A program made the position numbers and the translations under genes. A model generated the notes under the pieces. The model worked only from the letters and a program-made list of their open reading frames with translations. It was not told the DNA's origin and searched no databases. DNA of 20,341 bases, from the NCBI GenBank assembly GCA_002887195.1, contig PJAB01000813.1, forward strand, positions 1-20,341, written 5' to 3'. Origin of the DNA: Chrysochromulina parva (Eukaryota > Haptophyta > Prymnesiales > Chrysochromulinaceae). Every line of letters begins with the position of its first letter. Positions within the stretch are counted from its first letter, which is position 1. This document shows, piece after piece, positions 8,081-17,580 of this stretch.

Positions 8081-8764
8081 ATGCGCAACGGCTACGACAA
8101 GCTGCCGACGACTGCCCCTACGACGAAGCGCTCGGCATCGTCAATCCGAACATCTCGGCCTGAGCTGTATGGCGGTGGGCACAGCTCTGAGCCCGAGCCG
8201 CTAATTTTGTGTACCATTTGTGGACTGTTGGTTGTGGGCGTGCTCGCCATCTGTGGAAAGCTTGCACTCGCCAAGGATGTGATCCGGTTGCAGCTCACCG
8301 TGAATGCAGAGCAGGCTCGCGCCATTCTGGCCGGCGTGGCGCAGGAGGACCTTTGGCGGCTGACCTCACTCATCCAATTCCACCTGATGTTCCCGCCGCT
8401 CTACGGGCTGCTGCTGCGCCGCCGAGTGCGCTGTCTCGTTCAGTTCTCGCCGCTTCAGGTGACGCTCATAGGGGCGGCTACCCTCGGCGCCGCGCTGGAC
8501 GTTGTGGCGAACGCCCTACTTTTCTCTGCGCTGCCTGGGGAGCGCGATCTCATGGAGGCGCCCGACTGGCTGCTTGCAAGCGCCGGCGCCGCTGCTATCT
8601 GCAAGTGGGCTGTGCTCGTGCCAACCTTGTTGCTGCTCATGCCATTTTCTCCCATGATGGCGCGCATCGGGCCCATGACGATTCCATTCGCCCAATACTC
8701 GCGATACGATCGTTTCAATCATGAGCGTGATGGCGCGAGCGCTTCCTCGCGCAAGGTTCAGTGA
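8081..8764 (+). CDS. Four-helix membrane protein of unknown function
   Basis: 227 residues, single exon. The start ATG at 8081 sits in GCCGCCATGC, a strong initiation context. I do not recognise the family. A hydrophilic Ser/Thr-rich N-tail (1-38) is followed by hydrophobic segments at about 41-63, 95-113, 125-151 and 162-188, the second ending in the basic stretch LLRRRVRC. The tail after 200 is polar with several Tyr and Arg. Helix 1 and helix 2 are separated by a 30-residue amphipathic loop. There is no signal peptide; helix 1 probably acts as a signal anchor. Smooth codon use and an uninterrupted frame support a real gene. It is divergent from the SET gene. Confidence 0.75.
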   Translation: MRNGYDKLPTTAPTTKRSASSIRTSRPELYGGGHSSEPEPLILCTICGLLVVGVLAICGKLALAKDVIRLQLTVNAEQARAILAGVAQEDLWRLTSLIQFHLMFPPLYGLLLRRRVRCLVQFSPLQVTLIGAATLGAALDVVANALLFSALPGERDLMEAPDWLLASAGAAAICKWAVLVPTLLLLMPFSPMMARIGPMTIPFAQYSRYDRFNHERDGASASSRKVQ

Positions 8765-9113
8765 AAGAAAGTTTGTCTGTCTGTACCGAGATGTGCCCGT
8801 ATGTCCCGTGTGTCCCGTGTGTCCCGGCTCGGCCCCCGGTTTTTTTTTAACCGAGAAAGCCAAAGCCGAGATGCGACTGAAGCCTTCAGAGTCTGAAGCA
8901 CACTGAGAGGTCTGAGCGGAGCGGGGAGACGACCATAGCGTCATCTTGGACACTCCTTCGCGGCCAGCCTCCGTTCATGCGATAGCGGCACCCGTGTAAG
9001 GGTGATGCGGGTTGATTTTCCAATTGAGCTGTGTTTCACTCCTTTCACAGCAGCAGCGCAGCGTTCGTGAAGTTAGGCAACTGCTACGTCCGGCTGCGCT
9101 CGTCCCCTTGGCG
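8765..9113. other. Intergenic region between membrane protein and kinesin-like gene
   Basis: Both neighbours read rightward. The first part holds a short tandem GTGTCCC repeat (about 8810-8825) and a T tract flanked by CGG and ACCG (8837-8853) that may form the 3' end of the upstream transcript. The frame of the kinesin-like protein stays open upstream to 9012 without an ATG, so an upstream exon or leader is possible. Nothing else is seen. Confidence 0.5.
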
Positions 9114-12100
9114 ATGCCGGCAGCTGGCCGCCCGCCGGGCGCGGACGTGCGCTGCTGCGCACGTGTTGTGAAGTCTGCCACCCCATCGGGGGCTGCGGAC
9201 ACGAGCCTCTTCATTGCAGGCAACGCACTCGAGCTCGTGCCAGCCGGCAAGACTGAGGGCGAGCGGCACAGCTACTCACGCATCTTTGACGAGTACGCGT
9301 CTGACAAGGATGTGTACGAGACGGAGGTGCTGCCGCTCCTCGAGGCACTCACGAATGGCGAAAATGCCGGCGTCGTCGTCATGGGCTACCACCGCAGTGG
9401 CCACTCAGAGCTCGTCAACAAGCTTGTGCCGCTGATGGTCGACCGTATCTTTGAGCTGATGCAGCAGCGGCAGGCGGTCGCGGGCGGCAGGGGTGGCCAG
9501 CTCATGTACCAGCTGTACGCGTCCGTGGCGAGCGTAGTCATCGGCTCGACGGACAAGATGTCCGACATGCTCGCTCAGGGCTCGAGTGAGCTGCGAGTCG
9601 TGCGTGACGCCGAGGCGCCCAGCGGCGTGCAGCTTCCGGGTGTTCGGAAGCAGCAGGTGTCCTCGGGGCCCGAATTCGCGAAGACGTTTTCGGCGGCGCG
9701 CGTGCGTCTGCAGCAGCAGCATCGGCCGCCCGCGCCGTCTTCCGTTCTCATCCTCGAGCTCGTACAGAGCGTACACCGCGGTGGCGGCGCGGCTGGCAGC
9801 GGCGAGGCAGTGGAGGAGATGGTATCGCAGCTAGTGCTCACCGACATCGAGGTGGGCAGCCTGGGCGACCCACTCGCCTCGGGACTGCGCGCCGTCCTGA
9901 GCACACCGCCCACCAAGCCGCTGCCGCTTTCGGGCTGCGCACTGCTGCTCGGCGAGGCGGTGGGCGGGAATGCGCGCGGGCTGCTTCTGGGCTGTGTGGT
10001 ACCCGGCGACATGGAGGAGAGCGCGACGACGCTCGGGCTGCTCGCTCACGGCATGGGCTTTCGCAACTACCCGCTCGTCAATAATGCGACGACACGTGGG
10101 TTGCTCCAGCGGCAGTACTGGCACATACAGACGTTGGGAGAATCTCTCGCGACGGCGGAGGTTCAGATCCGTCGCGGCGTCGATGCCGTCGGCGAGAACC
10201 AGAAGCATCTCCCGTCCCAGCTCTCGTATGCGACCGATAAGCTGCAGGCGCTCGTGGACGCGATGCAGCAGGATTCGGCCAGCACGGGGGGCGAGCGGCA
10301 GCAGCTGATGGCCGAGGTGATGTCGCTGCGTACGCGCCTCAACCAGTCGACTGGCGAGGCCGTGCAGCTCAAGCATGAGCTTGTGCGCGAAAAGGAGCAG
10401 AAGATGGAGCTCACGCGCCAGCTGCTCAGCGCGCAGCTCAATGGCGGAGAATCCACAGCCAAGGAGCAGCAGCGCGTCTTCGAGCTCGAGGTGGAGGCGC
10501 TTGCTGCCCGGGATATCTTGCAGTCAGTACAGCGGCAGGCGATGGAGAAGGAGAAGGCACTTCTCGCGGCGGACGCGCAGCTCGCGCAGGTGACGACCAA
10601 GGCGGAGAAGCTTGAGCGCCGGTGCATGGCACTCGAGGCGGAGTTGCACGGGCTGCAGACGGCCTCGACGGACTGGAGGGAGCGCGAGGATGAGCTAATG
10701 CTCCAGGTGAGATGGCTCTCTGATGGCTTGTGGATGGCCCTCTGATGGCTTCTGATGATGGCTTCTGATGACGGCTTCTGATGGTGGCTTCTGATGGCCC
10801 TCTGATGGCTTGTGGATGGCCCTCTTGCTATTTGATAGCCATACGATTGCCCTCTTGCCTGCCTTTTGATTGCCTTGTGATTGATCGTTGATGATCTTCT
10901 CCCTGTGATGAGCCCCTGATGAACCCTTGCCATCACTGAGGTGTCGCCGATTGCACGTGCAGCTGCTCAACGCGGCGAACGCCAAGAAGACGGCCGAGAA
11001 GGACGTGGAGCGCATGCAGATCGAGTTGCGCGACAGCCAGGCGGAGGCGACGCGCCTCGGCCAAAAGGCGGAGCACGCGCAGCAGATGCTACAAGAGGCG
11101 CGTCGGGAGGCCGAGGCGGCGCGCGAGAAGGCGTCGAGCGCTTCGCTCTCTCTCGAGCGCGCGCAGCTCCAGAACGACCAGGACACGCTGGCGTTGCAGC
11201 GCCAGGCAGCGTCGAGTGCGGAAGAGCAGCTGGAGCGCATTCGGCAGCTTCAACAGGAGCTGAAAGACGTTCGCGAGGAGCAGACGCAGGAGCGCGCCGC
11301 TCACAAGAGCGCGCTCAGCCTCGCTCGCGAGGAGGTGAAGGCGCACAGCCAGATGCGTACCTCCCAACCTCCATCTCCAAGCATGCATGTGCTCACTACG
11401 GCGCCCTCGCCTCCCCACAGGTGAAGACGCACGGCCAGATGCGTGGGGAGATCAACATGCAACTCGACCGTCACAAGGAGCAACTCGAGGCACTCACCGT
11501 GCACAATGAGATCCTCGCCGGGCTGCGTAGGGAGCGTGAGGCCAAGGCAGCCGCCGCTGCCGCCTCCATTGCCGAGGGTGACGAGGCGGGCACTGGCGAC
11601 GTGGTGGGCACTGTCGTGGAGGGCGTCGACGGCGGCGTGCCGGCTGAGCCCGAACCGCCTGCTAGCCGCAACGGCACCTCCCAGCGGGAGACGCACAGCA
11701 AGGGGGCCAGTCGCGCGGCCAGTCGCGCCGGCGATCGCGCCGTCACGCTCAACCATGCGCCCGAGGCGCAGCCGCCAGCGGTGGTCGCCGAGCTCACCCG
11801 ATACGAGAGACGCGTCAACGAGATGCTCGAGATGAATCGAGGGCTGGTTGAGGCCTATTGGCGCATCCGCCTGCTCGCGGAGGAGGCATCGCGCCTTGGG
11901 CAGCCCCTTTCTCTCCCGTCGCACGAGGAGCTCTCGCTTCAGGCGCTCGTGCTTCCGGGTGCGGCGGGCCGACGCTCCGTGCCGTCGGAGCTCGAGAAGG
12001 CGCTCCAGAAGGAGAAGGACACGCTGGCCATGCAGTACGAGCACTGCCAGATGGAGCGCAACGTCGCGCAGAGGGCGCTGCATGAGGCCTCGGCCACGCA

Positions 12101-12866
12101 GCACCGAGAGCTTGCATCCCTCGTGGCGGAGCTCAGCAGCTTCCGCCACCAGGCAGCGATCCACGAGGAGCGTGCCGAGCGACTTCAGCAGCGCGTGCTC
12201 GACCTCGAGGAGGCCGTGCCCGCTGCTAAGAATGATGAGCTCGTCGCGCGCCTTCGAAAGACGCAGGAGGAGCTCATCTATGCCCTGAGGCAGCTCCAGG
12301 CTGAGGGCATGCTCGATCCTCTCCCTGCTTCGGCACTCGAACCAATGAAGCGGTATTCGCCGCCACCGCCGCCGCGCCCGCCCTCAAAGGGTTTGCGCAG
12401 TCACGGCAGCCACGGTGGCAGCGGCGGCAGCGGCGGCAGCGAGCGACTCGTCGTGGATGAGCGCACCAAGCGTGAGAACGAGCAGCTGCGGGAGCAGATT
12501 GCCAATCTCGAGGCTCAACTCGACCTGGCTGGCGCCGGCGCCGGCCGCGCCGCTGTTGGCGCCGGCGGTGGTGGCGCCAGCGCCGACGTGCGCATGCTGC
12601 GACTGCAGGTGAGCGAGCTCGAGGGCTACCAGGTCAAGCTCGAGCGGGAGCGCTCGGAGCTCGCGCGCCGTGCGGCCGCCGCTGAGGCGCAACTGGCGTC
12701 GATGCAACAGTACATTGAGCTCAACCTGGCCAAATACCAGCACGAGATCCGGCGACTGCGCCAGCAGATCGCCGAAGGTGGGGACAAGACCAATGGCGCT
12801 AGGCCAGGCTTGCTGCCCGATATTGATGTTGGCGGCCAACGCTCGCGGGTGAGTTCGCGTGGGTAG
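9114..12866 (+). CDS. Kinesin-like coiled-coil protein with degenerate motor head
   Basis: Model: join(9114..10706, 10963..11334, 11421..12866), 1136 residues, both introns phase 0. The first in-frame ATG (9114) stands just before the first motor strand, VRCCARVV. Residues about 11-340 follow the kinesin fold: YSRIFDEYASDKDVYETEVLPLL matches FDRVF...VY....PLV, and GGNARGLLLGCVVPGDMEES matches GGNSKT...CVSP....EE, then TLGLLAHGMGFRN. The ATPase motifs are lost: the P-loop reads GYHRSGHS (91-98) with no Lys, switch I shows no SSRSH, and switch II reads TDIEVGSL instead of VDLAGSE. From about 390 the protein is mostly coiled coil, with Gly/Ser and poly-Pro breaks (about 960-990). It should bind partners or microtubules rather than walk; location, possibly the flagellum, is inference. 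GGGTGAGT at 12847 could be a further donor, so the C-terminus may be longer or different. Confidence 0.8.
10711..10824. repeat. Minisatellite in intron 1 of the kinesin-like gene
   Basis: The 256-bp intron (10707-10962) opens with repeats of TGATGGC, TTCTGATGA and TGGATGGCCCTC. The phrase CTCTGATGGCTTGTGGATGG occurs twice, near 10717 and again near 10799. The remainder of the intron keeps related TGATTG words. It does not code; the strand carries frequent stops in the host frame. Confidence 0.85.
11335..11444 (+). repeat. 24-bp direct repeat bracketing intron 2 (86 bp)
   Basis: Copy 1 (11335-11358) is the first 24 bases of the intron; copy 2 (11421-11444) is the first 24 bases of the next exon. 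They match at 22 of 24 positions, starting GTGAAG and ending GCCAGATGCGT. The donor reads GAG|GTGAAG and the acceptor CACAG|GTGAAG. Splicing here restores LAREE-VKTHGQMRGEI in frame. Confidence 0.9.
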
Positions 12867-13132
12867 ATTGACGATTCGGAGCGCCACAGATGTGAGCAAC
12901 ACCCAAGTGGCAACCGCACCTGTACGGTCGCTGTGGCGACGGAGCGACCCAGCCACCCGACCCGGGTGCCGTTGCCATGTGCCGCGTGCCGTGCGCGTTC
13001 TGCGTTTGCTTTGGAGTACAGTGACAGTCCAAGTCTGTCTGTCGATGACGATTAGAACGCGTGAAAGAACTCAACCGAGATAGGATATAATGCGCTATGC
13101 GGGCGACGAGACCCGCGTCCACTTATCCCGGA

Positions 13133-13142
13133 AATAAATAAA
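13133..13142 (+). terminator. Possible polyadenylation signal for the kinesin-like gene
   Basis: AATAAATAAA gives two overlapping AATAAA hexamers about 270 bp after the stop codon at 12866. The distance suits a 3' untranslated region. Use of this hexamer in this organism is not shown, and the other genes here lack it. Confidence 0.35.
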
Positions 13143-13667
13143 AGCTGATGCGTCGCGGCGTGCCGTCACCCGTCTGCCGACGCGCGGGCGCCCCCCACCG
13201 TGAAGCCACTGGCCGCTGCGGGGAATACAATCCAAGACGCGGCGCCCGTGGAGTTTGTATAAACTTACTGCTTGATCATTGTACACGCTTACTGAACACC
13301 ACGCACGAGACCCTCCGGTAGAAAAGTTTTCTTTTGTCTCACCGGACCGTACCCGTAACGAGGCGGCGACCATCGGGCTGTGCTAGAACCCCCCCTTCGC
13401 CCTTGTGGCAGAGGGCGGTTCGTTTGTGACCCCCCTACGAGAAGCCCCCACAAGTATAACAGCCAATACGGTCCGTATACGGTCCGGGGTTCATCTTACT
13501 GATTCACTGATAACTGACTTATGACTACGAACCCAGGATCGCTTGTATCGTGCGTTCGTGACGTTTGAGGTTTGTCGTGAGAGACGCGCGTGGGGAAGCC
13601 CCCACATGCTAGCGTCTGAATTAATAATTCACTTTTATGTACCACAATAGACTGTAGACTCAAGACC

Positions 13668-13826
13668 GAACATGCAGCCAGACAGTTGGGCGAGCCGAGC
13701 GCCGAGAGGTACACAGAGTATACGCAGGGCCGAGCGATAGCCAACTGCCGGAACATGCAGCCATGAACATGAGCGAGAGCGCCGAGAGAACAGAGTATAC
13801 GCAGGGCCAAGCGAGAGCCAACTGCC
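13668..13826. repeat. Tandem repeat of approximately 80 bp, two copies
   Basis: Unit 1 (13668-13750) and unit 2 (13751-13826) both start GAACATGCAGCCA and share GCGCCGAGAG, ACAGAGTATACGCAGGGCC and AGCCAACTGCC. A degenerate third start (AAACATGCGACA) follows at 13827. The units differ by substitutions and short indels, so the duplication is older than the one at 6585. Confidence 0.8.
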
Positions 13827-14302
13827 AAACATGCGACATATGCACCAGAGTCTTAAGAGCGAGCGCGAGCGAGAGCCGAGCAGAGCGAGCGAGAGCCGAT
13901 TCGAGAGCCGATTCGAGAGCGCGATCAGAAGCTAGATCCAAAGCAGATCTGAAGCGAGTGCCAAGCGAAGTGGGCGAAAGTAAGAGCCCGAATAAGAGCC
14001 TGCGAGGCACGGTCTCACGAAAGTTAAGGGCTCGCCTGCCCGACGCCTCTCTGCGACTGCATGTTGATGTTTCGCCCATTTCGTTGTGCTTGCCCGCCAC
14101 CTCGTTGCACATGGGTAGAAATTGCCAGGGAAATCACCACCCGATCGCCCCCAAGCGCCCGAGCCCGCCCGAGCCTGCCGATCCCCGAGCGCGCCATCAG
14201 TCGTCGTCGGCGCCTCGTATCAGTACACGAGGCGCGCGCACGCGCAGCTCGTACATCATCGCATCCCCCTTCCCCTTTGTCTCCCGGACCAGTCCGTGAC
14301 CC

Positions 14303-17273
14303 TCACAGGGCGAGCATTGCCATTCCAGCGTAGGTGACGCAATTCAGAATCGTCAGGCCGGCACCCACCTTTGTGTAGTCGGAGAACGCGTAGCCCCCAC
14401 GCTTGTACACCATCAGATTCGTTTGGTACCCGATGGGCGTGATGTAGTCGGTCGAGGCGCCAAGACACATACAGCACATCATCGCCTCCATTGAGATGCC
14501 AGGCACTTGCATCGTACGCAGGATCGCGTAGATTGTGATGACGGCTGTTGAGTTCGAGACAATGCTCGTGAGCAACGAAGTGAAGAGAACAATCATAAAG
14601 AGGAAGCCAAAGGTGCCAAGACTGGTCATAGCCATGAGCGCGACGCCGGCGAACTTGGCGAGGCCCGTGTTCGTGAGCGCCTTGCCGGGGCCGAACGAGC
14701 ACGCGACGGTGAGAATGACACGGTAGTTGATCGCGCGCCACGCCTGGTTCAGGGTCATGGCTCCGATCGCGATGTAACCGGCACTTATGGCGAGTGCAAG
14801 TGGGAACAGGTCAACTGTCTCGAAGGCAGAGAGGCAGAGCAAGGCGACCAGCGCGCTGAGACACGCGAAGACCCTCAATTTCTTGATGACATCTGCCTTC
14901 TTGAGCGGCCGGAACGGCCGTCGCACGCTAGCAGCAGTGGTACTGGCAGTGGGATCGGCGGCGGTATCTGTGATACGCTCGAGGTGCGCAAATGCACTCG
15001 TCGCCCGGTGTGCCCACACCCAGCTGTTTGGAGCCTCGACGAGCAGCACGGTACCGACAGTCAGCGGCAAGCTCTGCTGCCGGCTCGAGAAGCCTGTGGA
15101 GCCTGGCAAGAGGTGGTCAAGATGGTCTGATGCAGGTGATGGTTGTTTCGCCTTACCATCGGCAGCTTGCGACGAGAGAGAGCTTGCGACGAGAGAGAAC
15201 TCGCGAATGACGCACCCGGTGTCACGGTGCCACATCATCAGAGTTGAGTCGTTATCGACGAGGGTCGGCTGCACCGCAGGCGAGCCCGTCTCGTGAGAAT
15301 CTCGTGAGGGTCGGCGAGTCCTGGCAGCGGCCAGCTCGTTGCCGGCCATCTCGCGAATCGCCCAGACATGTGCCCCGCTCATGGTATCGGAAGCCAGTGC
15401 GTCCGCTAGGCTCATCCCATCGAGAGGGGAGAGATTCCCGATCGTCGCCTCAACCATCACCTTGACGGCACCAGTGTCATCCCGGCGCGCCGGTGCATCT
15501 GACGCATCGGGCCGGATGATAAGCCCTCCCACCTTGCGCAGCGCTGGCACGGCCGGCGCCAGGCATCGTACGAGGAGCCGGTCGCCTTCCTGGATGAGCA
15601 GAGTAGGGCTCGTGAGCGGCCCAATGGGGTGGACGTCGTGCGCACGGATGAGCACCCTCGGCACACATGCCGCCTTGCAATCAGGCACGACGAGGGAGCC
15701 TAGTTCGGCGGGAGCGGTGCCGAGGAGGAGAGCGCACTTGCGCGTGACGAGTACCTCGAGGACGTACCTGAGATGCGGGCGAGGTGCGGGCGAGATGTGA
15801 GGGGAGAGATGCGGGCGAGGTGCGGGCGAGGTGCGGGCGAGGTGCGGGCCAGGTACGGGCTAGATGAGAGAGAGAGAGAGGAGAGACTACACACCTGGGC
15901 GATCCTCGCGACCCGAAGCCCGCCGGCTGCACCACCGTTGCTACCGGCAGCATCGAGCTCATCGAATGCCCAGATATCTCGAGATCGAGGGCAGTCGACT
16001 GTGTCGGCTCGTTCTTCGTGATGGGTATGGTGTAGCAGGGATTTAAGCAAGACCATATCGTCTCGGCCTTCGCGCCCGGCGCACGCTTCGGGCGAAAGTA
16101 CAAAGGCACGAACACCGCCATGTAGACGCAGCCCGCGATTGCGCCAGGGTATCCGACAGCGGAGAACTGGAAGAGAGTGAAGGGCTTCATGGGCGGGTCT
16201 TTATCGTCCTTGATCAGCCCGTTGAGAACGAGGTTGGTCGACGTGCCGATGAGCGTGCAACAGCCACCAAGCAGCGACGCGAACGAGAGGGGCATGAGGA
16301 GGCACTTGACAGACAAGTTGGAGCGAGCGGCCCAATTCTCACAGACGCTCATGAGCATGGCAACGATGGGCGTGTTGTTGAGGAAGGCGGAGAGAAAAAC
16401 GACGGGCAATGTCAGCCGGAGTATCGCACTAAAATGGTTGGATGGATTGCCGAGGATGGGCAGAAGCACCGCCTCGACTGCCTTTGTCTCCTCGAGAGCC
16501 CTGCACATGACGAGGAGCGATGCGATTGCGAGGATGGAGGTGCTGCAGAAGCCGGACCACGCATCTTTGTCGGTAATGATTTCGGAGAAGAGGAGGACGA
16601 TCGTGAGTCCGAGCATCACTAAGTCGGGAGGGGCGTCGTTGGCCATCACGATGAGGGCGTAGAGGTAGAGCGCCATGACCCAATACGATTCGCTGGTGAG
16701 GCAGGTGATCTCGGGCGTCCACCTCGTCACTTTACTGGTGACGTTCCGCATTACGTTGCTGACGTTCTGAAGAGAGGTGACGTCGCTGACCTTGCTGACG
16801 TTATTTGTTTGAATGCAGATATCGCCATCTAAGGCGGAGAAGGCGACGATCAGCACCGAGCCCAAGATCGCGACAAAGACGGAGAACTTGACGGTGCACA
16901 GGAATTTCACGACATCTCTCACCATGTTGAGGCCACCGACGAGGACCCATGTGAAGGTGAAGTCGTCGTCTGACGGGTCGAGGTCGCTGTCATGATCATC
17001 GTCGCCCGTTGAAGATTCGTGCTTGCGCGCTGTGTCCAGCGTGTCGTCGTCCAGCGTGTCGTCGTGCAGCGTGACGTCCCGCGTGTCGTAGTCCTTTGCG
17101 TCTTTCGCTGTGGCGTCGATTGGTCCTTGTCTCGGTGTCTGCGTCGGCGACCTCATGGCGCGCTGCGCTTCTCCTAGAAGGTCGCCCTCTCCATCTTGCA
17201 CGATCTCTGCTACAATTCTGAGTCGGCGCGGCTCGCCGCGCTCCGTCACTGCGTCGCGTGGAGTCGTCTGCAT
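14303..17273 (-). CDS. SLC13/SAC1-like anion carrier with two RCK_C (TrkA_C) domains
   Basis: Model: complement of join(14303..15767, 15895..17273), 947 residues. The phase-2 intron (127 bp) joins ...GSP-R to YVLEVLV. An acidic cytosolic N-tail (58-104, DDTLDDDTLD and DDDHDSD) precedes the membrane part. The first half holds the carrier motif LNNTPIVAML (NNT 299-301) and GGCCTLIGTSTNLVLNG; the second half holds VSNSTAVITI (SNS 864-866) and ITPIGYQTNLMVY near the C-terminus, the typical inverted-repeat signature of the DASS/ArsB superfamily. Between the halves, about 461-535 and 550-690, are two beta-rich segments (RLLVRC, VLLVEAPN) that fit RCK_C regulatory domains. This order is that of algal SAC1/SLT-type Na+/sulfate carriers, so sulfate uptake or sensing is the best guess; other anions are possible. 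The frame is open upstream of 17273 without an ATG, so the start is fairly safe. Sequons NVS/NVT cluster at 158-179 in a likely outer loop. Confidence 0.85.
15774..15882. repeat. 11-bp minisatellite and GA tract in the SLC13-like intron
   Basis: Most of the intron (15768-15894) is made of GCGGGCGAGGT units, about eight with variants, followed on the plus strand by a GA tract (15866-15882). On the coding strand this gives a pyrimidine-rich intron body that may serve as an extended polypyrimidine tract before the acceptor at 15768. Confidence 0.85.
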
Positions 17274-17580
17274 GGCCGAAGTTTTACTTCGCGTCTGCCA
17301 GGACGTCCTGGACGCGTCCTTTGGCACAATCGCGACCTTTTTTGGGACAAAATTTTGTCCAAAATCGCGTCCGGGACGCGTCCCAGACGTGATCTGCGCG
17401 CGATCTGCGCGCGATTCAGACGAAACCACAACGACGGACGCTTGACACGGCCACAATAGGCTAACAAACGGCCACGCAATCCTCAATCGTAATACCTGCT
17501 TTACGATCGAACTAGTACAAAGCGCACCCAAATGGCAAGGTCAAGGAGGGGAGCAGAGTGGGCGGGAGACGGCCTTCGAG
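17274..17580. promoter_or_regulatory. SLC13-like upstream region with three perfect palindromes
   Basis: The 307 bp between the HECT stop codon and the SLC13-like start contain CCAGGACGTCCTGG (17298-17311), GGACAAAATTTTGTCC (17345-17360) and GGGACGCGTCCC (17373-17384), all perfect and loopless, plus a doubled GATCTGCGCGC (17391-17412). They lie 25 to 140 bp before the ATG, where promoter or leader elements would be. The HECT 3' end must also fall upstream of or within this stretch. Confidence 0.5.

Larger units (their letters stand above)
12867..14302. other. 1.4-kb convergent intergenic region, no convincing gene
   Basis: It lies between the facing 3' ends of the kinesin-like and SLC13-like genes. 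Composition is mixed and partly AT-richer than the genes. It holds a possible polyadenylation signal (13133-13142), a repeated word TACGGTCCG around 13466-13484 whose reverse complement CCGGACCGTA occurs near 13342, an approximately 80-bp tandem repeat (13668-13826) and a purine-rich GAGAGCCGATTC repeat (about 13860-13920). Open frames on either strand across the repeats have no recognisable domain. No tRNA or snRNA was found. Confidence 0.55.

Noticed and set aside
12847..12898. Possible further intron in the kinesin-like gene (GGGTGAGT donor, CCACAG acceptor)
   Set aside because: Splicing would give an immediate stop two codons later and change only a few residues; the unspliced stop at 12866 is equally good.
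13660..14112. 150-codon minus-strand frame with repeated WLSLGPAYTL-like segments
   Set aside because: The repeats are the approximately 80-bp DNA repeat; no domain is seen and it overlaps the frame on the other strand.
13763..14299. 178-codon plus-strand frame starting with a true ATG
   Set aside because: Its first part is the tandem repeat and the GAGAGCC tract, with no recognisable domain and a Ser/Arg-rich composition; it is possible but unsupported.
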